The notes beneath the pieces were generated by a model. That model saw only the letters and a program-made list of their open reading frames with translations, was not told the origin of the DNA and searched no databases. From assembly GCA_030448265.1 (NCBI GenBank), contig JAUJNG010000009.1, positions 117,189 to 181,188 on the forward strand: a stretch of 64,000 bases of DNA, given 5' to 3'. The DNA is from Abditibacterium sp. Lineage in GTDB: Bacteria > Armatimonadota > Abditibacteriia > Abditibacteriales > Abditibacteriaceae. Positions 58,124 to 64,000 of this stretch are shown piece after piece. The translations under genes and the position numbers were made by a program. Numbering within the stretch: position 1 is the stretch's first letter; each line of letters opens with the position of its first letter.

Positions 58124-58897
58124 ATGCAACTCCTCGAATTTTCCTCGCTGCGCGCCATTCCCAAACTGCGCCATGCCGTCACGACGCGCGAGGGCGGCGT
58201 TTCAAGCGGCGAATATGCGTCGCTCAATCTGGCGTTTCACGTCGGCGACGAGGCCGAGAAAGTCAGCGAAAACCGGCGTTTGCTGGCCAGTGAACTGGGT
58301 TTCGACATCGAGGAATTGGTTGGGGCGCAGCAGGTTCATGGCAACCGCATTGGCTTCGTGACAGCAAGTCAGGCAGGTCGGGGCGCGCTCGATTCCACAT
58401 CAGCGCTGCTGGAAACCGACGCCTTGATGACCTCCGCGAAAAACCTGCCGCTTCTCATTTTAGTCGCCGACTGCGCTCCAATTCTGCTGGCCGACCCCGA
58501 AAACCAGGTTCTGGCCGTCGTTCACGCCGGTTGGCGCGGCGCGCTCGCCCAGATCGCCTTTCACACCGTTTCCCAGATGCAAAACGAGTTCGGTAGCGCG
58601 CCGGACGACATTCGGGCAGGCATCGGGCCGTGTCTGAGCGTCGAAAACTTCGAAATTGGGCCGGAAGTCGCGGCGCAAATCGAACAATTTGATAAAGGAG
58701 CCATTGTTTCCGGCTGGGACAAGCCGCATCTCGATTTGCGCGGTCTCATTCACCGCGATTTGCAGCGCGCCGGAGTGCGTTCGAGGCATATCGAAACCAT
58801 GCGAATTTGTCCCAAAGCCGACAACGCGCGCTTTTTTTCGCATCGCGGGCAAAACGGCGTCGCGGGACGCTTTGGCCTCGTGGCGTGGTGGCAATAG
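58124..58897 (+). CDS. pgeF: Peptidoglycan editing factor / polyphenol oxidase (YfiH family)
   Basis: 257 residues. Metal-binding motifs: HAVTTREGGVSSGEYASLNL, QQVHGNRIGFV (His), LILVADCAPILLADP (Cys), AVVHAGWRGALAQIA (His), GIGPCLSVENFEIG. Members remove L-Ser-containing muropeptide errors in E. coli and oxidise polyphenols in vitro. It is followed at once by an alkyltransferase-like gene. Confidence 0.92.
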   Translation: MQLLEFSSLRAIPKLRHAVTTREGGVSSGEYASLNLAFHVGDEAEKVSENRRLLASELGFDIEELVGAQQVHGNRIGFVTASQAGRGALDSTSALLETDALMTSAKNLPLLILVADCAPILLADPENQVLAVVHAGWRGALAQIAFHTVSQMQNEFGSAPDDIRAGIGPCLSVENFEIGPEVAAQIEQFDKGAIVSGWDKPHLDLRGLIHRDLQRAGVRSRHIETMRICPKADNARFFSHRGQNGVAGRFGLVAWWQ

Positions 58898-59206
58898 ATG
58901 GACGAACAAGAGCGATTGCGACTTCAAATCATCCGTCTGGCGCGCGAAATTCCGCGTGGTCGCGTCATTTCCTATGGTGCGCTGGGAAAACGCTGCGAAC
59001 CGCCGATTTCGGGCTACATTTGCGGGCGCATCATGGCCCTGGTTTTGGACGATGTTCCCTGGTGGCGTGTCGTAGGAAAAGACGGCAAGCTGCCGATCTC
59101 CAAGCGCGGGCCGGATCACGCGGCGCGACAGCGCGAGTTGTTGCGGGAAGATGGCGTTGAATTCGATGGGAGCGGCGCGATTTTGGGGAAGTTTTTCGAG
59201 GAGTGA
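58898..59206 (+). CDS. Alkyltransferase-like protein (MGMT family without the catalytic Cys)
   Basis: 102 residues, start directly abutting the pgeF stop. The MGMT DNA-binding fold is visible: IPRGRVISYGALGKRCEPP and the active-site loop VPWWRVVGKDGKL, where the PCHR Cys is replaced by Trp (PWWR). Atl proteins bind O6-alkylguanine without repairing it and flag it for nucleotide excision repair. Confidence 0.88.
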   Translation: MDEQERLRLQIIRLAREIPRGRVISYGALGKRCEPPISGYICGRIMALVLDDVPWWRVVGKDGKLPISKRGPDHAARQRELLREDGVEFDGSGAILGKFFEE

Positions 59207-59232
59207 AGCGTGTTCCACTCCATGTGCATCGA

Positions 59233-59376
59233 TTCGCTCGACTGAAGTCGGCGCTATGGGCGAGCAAGCTCGCTGACTTCCCGCCTGCGCGGGAAAATTG
59301 ATTATTGGTTCTTTTTCGGCGCAGGCCGAAAGTTAGCGAGCTTGCTCGCCCATAGCGCCGACTTCAGTCGAGCGAA
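59233..59376. repeat. REPIN-like element, 47-bp arms with one mismatch and nested hairpins
   Basis: Arms 59233-59279 and 59330-59376. Each arm contains the palindrome gcgagcaagctcgc, and the 50-base spacer holds two more small hairpins (ttcccgcctgcgcgggaa and ttcggcgcaggccgaa). Confidence 0.9.
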
Positions 59377-59392
59377 CCTTTTTCGTAGCAGC

Positions 59393-59423
59393 CAAGCCTC
59401 ACTCGCTGACGCTTCGCGTTCTC
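59393..59423. repeat. Half copy of the cgctgacgcttcgcg repeat family
   Basis: caagcctcactcgctgacgc and the next 11 bases match the right arm of 58082-58116, placed 17 bp after the REPIN-like element. Confidence 0.85.
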
Positions 59424-59434
59424 TACGCAGCAAT

Positions 59435-59462
59435 AACGGGATGGCAATCGCCATCCCGTTTT
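59435..59462 (-). terminator. Terminator after the fasciclin gene
   Basis: aacgggatggc/gccatcccgtt stem, 4-base loop, A/T tracts on either side; 17 bp beyond the fasciclin stop. Confidence 0.85.
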
Positions 59463-59478
59463 CGCTTTGGCAGACGGA

Positions 59479-60057
59479 CTACATATCTCCATCCATCTTG
59501 CTATCCATTTTAGGGTTCATCATCGGCTGTTTCGCCATCATCGCGCGCTGCACGCTGGGCGGAATGAGAACAGTGTCGATGACGTGAATCAGGCCGTTGT
59601 CGGCTTTGATGCCCGCTCTGGTGACAGTGGCTTTTTTGCCCATGCCAGGATCGAGCATCACTTTGCCATTCATCAGGCGCACGATCACTTTTTCGTCGGC
59701 GACGGTAGAAACATTGGTGCCCGAAGGCAGACCCATCACTTTGTTCGCCGAAACCACGCCAGGCAGAACGTGATAGCTCAGGATTTGCTTGAGCGTGGCC
59801 TTGTTTTCGGGCTTGAGCAGCATTTCGACCGTTCCTGGCGGCAGTTTGGCGAAGGCGGCGTCAGTGGGCGCGAAAACCGTGAGTTTGGTGTTGCCCATGA
59901 TGGTGGGCGCCAGTCCGACGGCCTGAACCGCTTTGACGAGCGTTTTGAACTGCCCCGCTTTGATAGCGGTGGTGCCGATGTCGTCGGCGTGCGCGGCGGG
60001 CGCGAGAGTGAGGGCGGCGCCACAGGCAGCCGCGAGACACAGGAATTTGATTTTCAT
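59479..60057 (-). CDS. Secreted fasciclin-domain protein
   Basis: 192 residues from the ATG at 60057, with AGAGG-type site upstream. Signal peptide MKIKFLCLAAACGAALTLAP, cleavage near AHA. One FAS1 domain follows: FKTLVKAVQAVGL, LTVFAPTDAAFAKLPPGTV, LKQILSYHVLPGVVSA and NGLIHVIDTVLIPP. The tail is Met-rich (PMMNPKMDSKMDGDM). Adhesion-type role by family. Confidence 0.93.
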   Translation of the reverse strand: MKIKFLCLAAACGAALTLAPAAHADDIGTTAIKAGQFKTLVKAVQAVGLAPTIMGNTKLTVFAPTDAAFAKLPPGTVEMLLKPENKATLKQILSYHVLPGVVSANKVMGLPSGTNVSTVADEKVIVRLMNGKVMLDPGMGKKATVTRAGIKADNGLIHVIDTVLIPPSVQRAMMAKQPMMNPKMDSKMDGDM

Positions 60058-60214
60058 ATCATTGACCTCTTTTTTGCCGATTTTCCGGCGTTTTCCCTCT
60101 CCATGCAAAGGGAATGCCCTTGTCCCCTAAAAGAGATAACCCCTGTGCAAAGATTTATCGTCACCGCAACATCTGTTTCGCGCCGCCTTTGCGGTTGGGC
60201 GCTAAACTTTTTGG

Positions 60215-60847
60215 GTGGAATCTTCTTCGCCGCCGCTTCAAATCGGCATTTTGGCTTTGCAAGGCGACTACGAGGCGCACCGCCGCATTCTGGAGAGTCT
60301 GGGCGCGCGCACCAAAGCGGTGCGCGGTGTGGCGGATTTAACCGGAATCAACGGCCTGCTCATTCCTGGCGGCGAAAGCACGGTGATGAGCCGTTTATGC
60401 GAGCGTTACGAACTTACAGCGCCGCTCAAAGAGCAAATCGAGGCGGGAATGCCGGTTTTCGGCACCTGCGCGGGACTGATTTTCCTGGCGCGCGAAACCG
60501 AGGGCACTTCGGCCAATTTCGAGCAAACCGGCCTGGACGTTTTGGATGTTCGCGTGGCGCGCAACGCTTACGGGACGCAGATCGAATCGTTTGAAAGCGA
60601 GGTTTTCGTGCCCCAACTGGGAGAATCTATTCGCGCCGTTTTTATTCGCGCGCCTCAAATTCGGGCTGTGGGCGAGGGCGTCGAGACGCTGGCGAGCCAT
60701 CGGGACATGCCGGTGATGGTGCGGCAAGGTGGCATCATGGCCCTTTCTTTTCATCCCGAAATCGCCGGTGAAGACCGTCTGCATCGTCTGTGGCTCGACT
60801 CATTGCGCGAGGCCGCAAGTCGTGAGGAACGAAAGGCAGAACTATGA
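60215..60847 (+). CDS. pdxT: Pyridoxal 5'-phosphate synthase glutaminase subunit
   Basis: Releases ammonia from glutamine for PdxS in vitamin B6 synthesis. GTG start at 60215. Motifs: IGILALQGDYEAHRRIL, LLIPGGESTVMSRL, FGTCAGLIFLA (nucleophilic Cys) and ALSFHPEIAGE (His-Glu). 210 residues. pdxS is not in the window. Overlaps the next gene by 4 bp. Confidence 0.95.
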   Translation: MESSSPPLQIGILALQGDYEAHRRILESLGARTKAVRGVADLTGINGLLIPGGESTVMSRLCERYELTAPLKEQIEAGMPVFGTCAGLIFLARETEGTSANFEQTGLDVLDVRVARNAYGTQIESFESEVFVPQLGESIRAVFIRAPQIRAVGEGVETLASHRDMPVMVRQGGIMALSFHPEIAGEDRLHRLWLDSLREAASREERKAEL

Positions 60848-61962
60848 ACGCGCTTCGCACCCTGCTGGTGGCCTTTGTGCTGGTGAGCATCGGTTTCGTG
60901 GTGGGCTACGGCTTTCAATCGAGCGGCGCGCGCCCCCAAATCGCCGCCACGCCCAAACCATCGCCCACGCCCCTGGCGCCGCTCGTCAAGGGCCTGCACT
61001 CTTCGCCCGATGGAAAGCTGCTCGCTTTCACCGGCGTTTACGCGCGCAATCAGCATGCGGGCGTGTGGATTTTGAATCCGGCGACGGGCGTGGCCAATGG
61101 CCGCGAATCGCCCGCCGGCTGGCAGGATTTCGTGACGCAGTGGCGCGGCGATGGCCGCGCGCTGCTGCTCGAACGCGAAAAAATTCCCCGTCCCGCCGCC
61201 GATGCCACGCCAGGACTGTTCACCGCGCCCATCGACCGCGCCACGACCAGCGCGGGCGAACTTTCGCCCCTCGCCGAGGCGAACCTCCCGCGCGGCGAAA
61301 AAATCATTACCGGTCTGCTGGCGCCCAATGGCGAACTGGTTCTCAAAACGCGGCGTGATCCCAAAGCGCTTTACCTGGTGCGAAAGGGCGTCGCCGTGCC
61401 GGTGGATCGCGCCAACCTCACCTATGGCCAGAACCGGCCCGTGCGCGAAGGCCCCAACCTGGTTTTTTATGTGGTGCGCGATATTCCGAACCAGCCCGAT
61501 GCCACCGCCCTCTTTCGCGTCGTTGGTAGCAGGGCGCGCCAGATTTCGCCCGCGTGGGACGATGTGGTGTGGAGCTATGTGGCGCCGTCGGGCAAGCAGC
61601 TCATCGTGGCGCGCATTGATGAAAACGAAGTCGATTGGAACTGGACGCTCTATCGCATCACGCCAATCGGTGTTCGGAAAGTCAAAAGCGCGCGGGTGCC
61701 CGCCGATGTGATTTCAGTCTACTGGTCGCGCGATGAAAAGCGCGTTCTGGGCGCGGCGGGCGAAAAGTTGTGGATTACCGACGTGCCCAGCCTCAAAACC
61801 ACACAACTGGGCCCCAGAACCGACTGGAAAGCCGACGACGCGACCTGGATTGGCCCCCAGAACGCCGTCGCGGTCGCTTCGGGCGGCGAAATCTGGCGCG
61901 TCGAAGTGCCGTCGGGAAAAGCGGTGCGATTGTGGCGCTTTCCGGAGCGGTTCTGGAATTAA
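60844..61962 (+). CDS. Membrane-anchored beta-propeller-like hypothetical protein
   Basis: 372 residues, coupled to pdxT by an ATGA overlap. An N-terminal hydrophobic segment (TLLVAFVLVSIGFVVGYGF), a Pro/Thr linker, then WD40/TolB-like units (LHSSPDGKLLAFTGVYARN, ISVYWSRDEKRVLGAAGEKL). Extracytoplasmic by inference. No known family; the coupling to pdxT may be only transcriptional. Confidence 0.75.
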   Translation: MNALRTLLVAFVLVSIGFVVGYGFQSSGARPQIAATPKPSPTPLAPLVKGLHSSPDGKLLAFTGVYARNQHAGVWILNPATGVANGRESPAGWQDFVTQWRGDGRALLLEREKIPRPAADATPGLFTAPIDRATTSAGELSPLAEANLPRGEKIITGLLAPNGELVLKTRRDPKALYLVRKGVAVPVDRANLTYGQNRPVREGPNLVFYVVRDIPNQPDATALFRVVGSRARQISPAWDDVVWSYVAPSGKQLIVARIDENEVDWNWTLYRITPIGVRKVKSARVPADVISVYWSRDEKRVLGAAGEKLWITDVPSLKTTQLGPRTDWKADDATWIGPQNAVAVASGGEIWRVEVPSGKAVRLWRFPERFWN

Positions 61963-62041
61963 TTCACCGCAAAGGCGCAAAGAAGAAAGAGAGATTTGAT
62001 TCAGAAAACTCCCTTTCTTCTTTGCGCCTTTGCGGTGAATT
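61961..62041. repeat. Intergenic hairpin, 29-bp perfect arms (gcaaaggcgcaaag type)
   Basis: Arms 61961-61989 and 62013-62041, 23-base loop, sitting between two convergent genes and overlapping the last bases of both stops. Confidence 0.92.
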
Positions 62042-63052
62042 TTATTTTCTGGAAACCATTTCCGCCGCGCCCCACAGCGCCGCGAGCGAGGTTCCAATCG
62101 CCGCTTCGCGCGCGCCCGCGACGCCAGGGCGATGCCGTGTTTCGAGCAGAATCGCGGGAATTTTGAGTCGCTGGCCCCAGAAACGGTGAGAGAGCGTGTC
62201 GAGTCCCCAGCGTGAGCGCGCCGACAGCGCGTAGCCGCGTCGGGCACTGTTTTGGGCCATGCGTTTGGCGGTTCGTCTGGCCAGAGCGCCGCCGGAGGCT
62301 TCGGCCATGGGCGCGTTCTGGCGGTCTTTGGGCAGCCACTGATGCACATCGACGATGAGATGCGGCTTCCAGGCGCCGAGCCAGTTGGCCAGAACCCGCG
62401 TTTCCTGGGTGCGAAACGGCCCCCAGTCGCGGTTCATGTCGATGTTCTCCTCCGTCCGGCGCCGGTAAACCGCCGCGCCGTCGGGATTGGCAATCGGCAC
62501 GATGAGAAGCGCGGTTTTTTGGGCGATGGCGCGCTTTTTGGGGTCGGTGGAAGTGAGAAACTCGCGGATGAAACGCGCGCCGGAGGCGCTCGATTCGGGT
62601 TCGTTGCCGTGCTGACGGCACAACACCGCCAGACGCCGCAGTTTCCAGGGCGAAACCCCCGACGGCGCAATTTCAAGCGCCACGATGCGATTTCCGCCCA
62701 ATGTCGCGCCCAGAATACGGGTTTTGACCTGCGATGGACGCAGGCGCGACAAATTGAGGAGCCAGGGTTCGATTTCTTCGGGCGTTTGATAAAAACCGTC
62801 GGGCGGCGCGCTAATCGGCACGCCTCGCACGGTGAGAGCGGGCCGCGAAATGCGCGCCGGTCGGCGCACGAGCGAAGCGGGCGCGTCATCCTCTGTTTCC
62901 AGCAGGGCGGGAGGTTCTAAAGCTGGTGCCGAAAGCGGGGACAATTGCTGAGCGCGCACTTCGGGAGCAGCTAAAACGCTCAGCAAACCAGCGCCGCACC
63001 AAAAAAAACCGCGCCAAAGAGCAGCGCGGCGAAACGACGGAAAGGGCATCAA
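62042..63052 (-). CDS. Secreted M14-family zinc carboxypeptidase-like protein
   Basis: 336 residues with a signal peptide (WRGFFWCGAGLLSVLAAPEV). Zinc ligands: RQHGNEPESS (HxxE) and LIVDVHQWLP (His); substrate-side NIDMNRDWGPF; a candidate general-base Glu in AILLETRHRPG. Likely cleaves peptide or peptidoglycan stem peptides outside the cytoplasm. Overlaps the upstream gene stop by 4 bp. Confidence 0.88.
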   Translation of the reverse strand: MMPFPSFRRAALWRGFFWCGAGLLSVLAAPEVRAQQLSPLSAPALEPPALLETEDDAPASLVRRPARISRPALTVRGVPISAPPDGFYQTPEEIEPWLLNLSRLRPSQVKTRILGATLGGNRIVALEIAPSGVSPWKLRRLAVLCRQHGNEPESSASGARFIREFLTSTDPKKRAIAQKTALLIVPIANPDGAAVYRRRTEENIDMNRDWGPFRTQETRVLANWLGAWKPHLIVDVHQWLPKDRQNAPMAEASGGALARRTAKRMAQNSARRGYALSARSRWGLDTLSHRFWGQRLKIPAILLETRHRPGVAGAREAAIGTSLAALWGAAEMVSRK

Positions 63053-63831
63053 CGCTTGGACGCATTCAATGTCGGCGTCGTTGCCTGAGATGTCGTTTCA
63101 TAACCCAGCTTCCATTCATCGAAGAACCCGCGCAGCGCCGCCAACTGATAGGAAATTCGCGTTTGGAGCGGCAACGGTTTGGCGGTTTCAATCGAAGTTG
63201 CGGGGACTTGGAGATATTTCCAGCAGACGTAAGTCGGGCAGGTCGGAAACGGATCGATGAACTGCAAAAACTGGTGTTTTCGCGGCGCAATTGCGGCATT
63301 CACTTTTGCAGCGACCCTGCGAAAGCGCGGCGCGAGTTCGGGGAAATCGTAGGTGAAAGTTTGGCCGTAGCGCCTGGGATCGTCGGCGTGAAAGCCGCGC
63401 GATTCGTGAAGCGTCAACACCAAATCCGGCTTCGACTGTTTGATTTTGTCCCAGATTTGGGAAGCGAGCCTTTCCATCGCGTCGCCGTTCGCTTTTCCAG
63501 GAAAAAGCCGGTTCATGTTGCGCGGATACGCCCGCACACCGCGCCGAATCGCTTCGATGTGCGCGTCGGGCAGCACAACCAGCGTCCCGCGCGTGATTTT
63601 CCACTTTTGGAGTTCGCGCGCCGCGAGATAACCCGCCGGTTCGTCACCGTGAAGCCCGCCAACAACCACAATGGTGGGGCCGGTCTGCACGCCCCTTTTA
63701 ACGAAGAATGGAGTTTGGTAGCGCGTCCCCGCCATCAACACGCCGCTTTGAGGTGGCTTTTCGATGGACTGCGCGTGCGACGCAGGGAGTTGCCAAAGCA
63801 GCGATAAAAGCAGAAGCGAGATGATTTTCAT
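63049..63831 (-). CDS. Secreted succinylglutamate desuccinylase/aspartoacylase-family (M14-like) hydrolase
   Basis: 260 residues with a signal peptide (MKIISLLLLSLLWQLPASHA). Zinc motif GGLHGDEPAGYLAA, then RNMNRLFPGKANGDAMERLA and LVLTLHESRGFH (third ligand plus catalytic region). Same fold class as its downstream neighbour, to which it is coupled, so the two may process related peptides or wall fragments in sequence. Confidence 0.85.
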   Translation of the reverse strand: MKIISLLLLSLLWQLPASHAQSIEKPPQSGVLMAGTRYQTPFFVKRGVQTGPTIVVVGGLHGDEPAGYLAARELQKWKITRGTLVVLPDAHIEAIRRGVRAYPRNMNRLFPGKANGDAMERLASQIWDKIKQSKPDLVLTLHESRGFHADDPRRYGQTFTYDFPELAPRFRRVAAKVNAAIAPRKHQFLQFIDPFPTCPTYVCWKYLQVPATSIETAKPLPLQTRISYQLAALRGFFDEWKLGYETTSQATTPTLNASKR

Positions 63832-64000
63832 AATGAGTTTCGGGTAAAAGTGCTTTTGCAGTCTTCAGGGCAAGGGCGCGAAGTGACGTGGGAAACACCC
63901 CCCCCCCCCCCCAGGGTATGTGGGGGGGGGGGGGGGTTACGCGTACCAAAAGGGGGAAAAACCCCAGAGACACCGGTGGGAAAAAAACCCCCCCACAACC
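63832..64000. other. Right contig end, low-complexity artefact
   Basis: About 65 bp of plausible upstream region for the hydrolase gene, then runs of 15 or more C (from 63898) and G (from 63922) and other homopolymers. Probably unreliable sequence at an assembly end; I see no gene. Confidence 0.85.

Overview
The window reads like one complete draft contig from a diderm, G+C-rich bacterium. Both ends are low-quality: a C run at the left edge, and facing poly-C and poly-G runs in the last 110 bases. The best lineage clue is a pair of type II pseudopilin-like DUF1559 proteins (47527-48324 and 49211-49995). Their N-terminal motif, [10 protein letters not shown] followed by SNLKQLGL, is what I associate with Armatimonadota and Abditibacteriota. 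An outer-membrane-type beta-barrel protein, the Lgt/LspA lipoprotein pathway and an ABC dipeptide importer fit a diderm cell. The lineage is an inference; no rRNA or tRNA gene is visible.

Layout. 0.4-3.7 kb: a secreted family 8 polysaccharide lyase, an unknown protein and a small aspartic protease. 3.9-13.6 kb: an exopolysaccharide unit made of a 1,125-residue cellulose-synthase-like GT2 enzyme with a large extra C-terminal domain, plus a roughly 2,000-residue TPR/beta-barrel protein like an outsized BcsC. 13.7-22 kb: NamZ-type muramidase, Aat, Lgt, LspA, a RAYT transposase next to a REPIN-like inverted repeat, and a eukaryote-type IleS. 22-26.4 kb: a dipeptide ABC transporter. 26.5-42 kb: mostly housekeeping genes, including aconitase, a NYN nuclease, chorismate synthase, a bifunctional nuclease, a Gfo/Idh dehydrogenase, a Uma2 protein, a class IV aminotransferase, McsA/McsB, a CDGSH protein and CoaX. 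42-45.3 kb: an accessory island with an IS5-like element, a broken MazF module, an intact RelBE module, 64-bp direct repeats and an IS1 remnant. 45.4-63.8 kb: PPi-type phosphofructokinase, pseudopilins, a PepSY protein, acyl-ACP desaturase, ThuA, a PIN toxin module, PheA, AccD/AccA, PgeF, an alkyltransferase-like protein, a fasciclin protein, PdxT and two secreted metallo-hydrolases.

Two properties run through the whole contig. First, many gene boundaries carry a long, nearly perfect inverted repeat: arms of about 27-68 bp, short loop. Most have unrelated sequences but the same architecture. Some extend into coding ends or coding starts (mcsB, coaX), and a RAYT transposase sits beside one of them. 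This is the most interesting structure I see. Second, five otherwise intact genes (aroC, bifunctional nuclease, second DUF1559, PepSY, desaturase) each need exactly one added base to restore the frame, usually at a homopolymer. Systematic assembly deletions explain this better than real gene decay.

All assignments come from reading the sequence and recalling family motifs. No database search was run.
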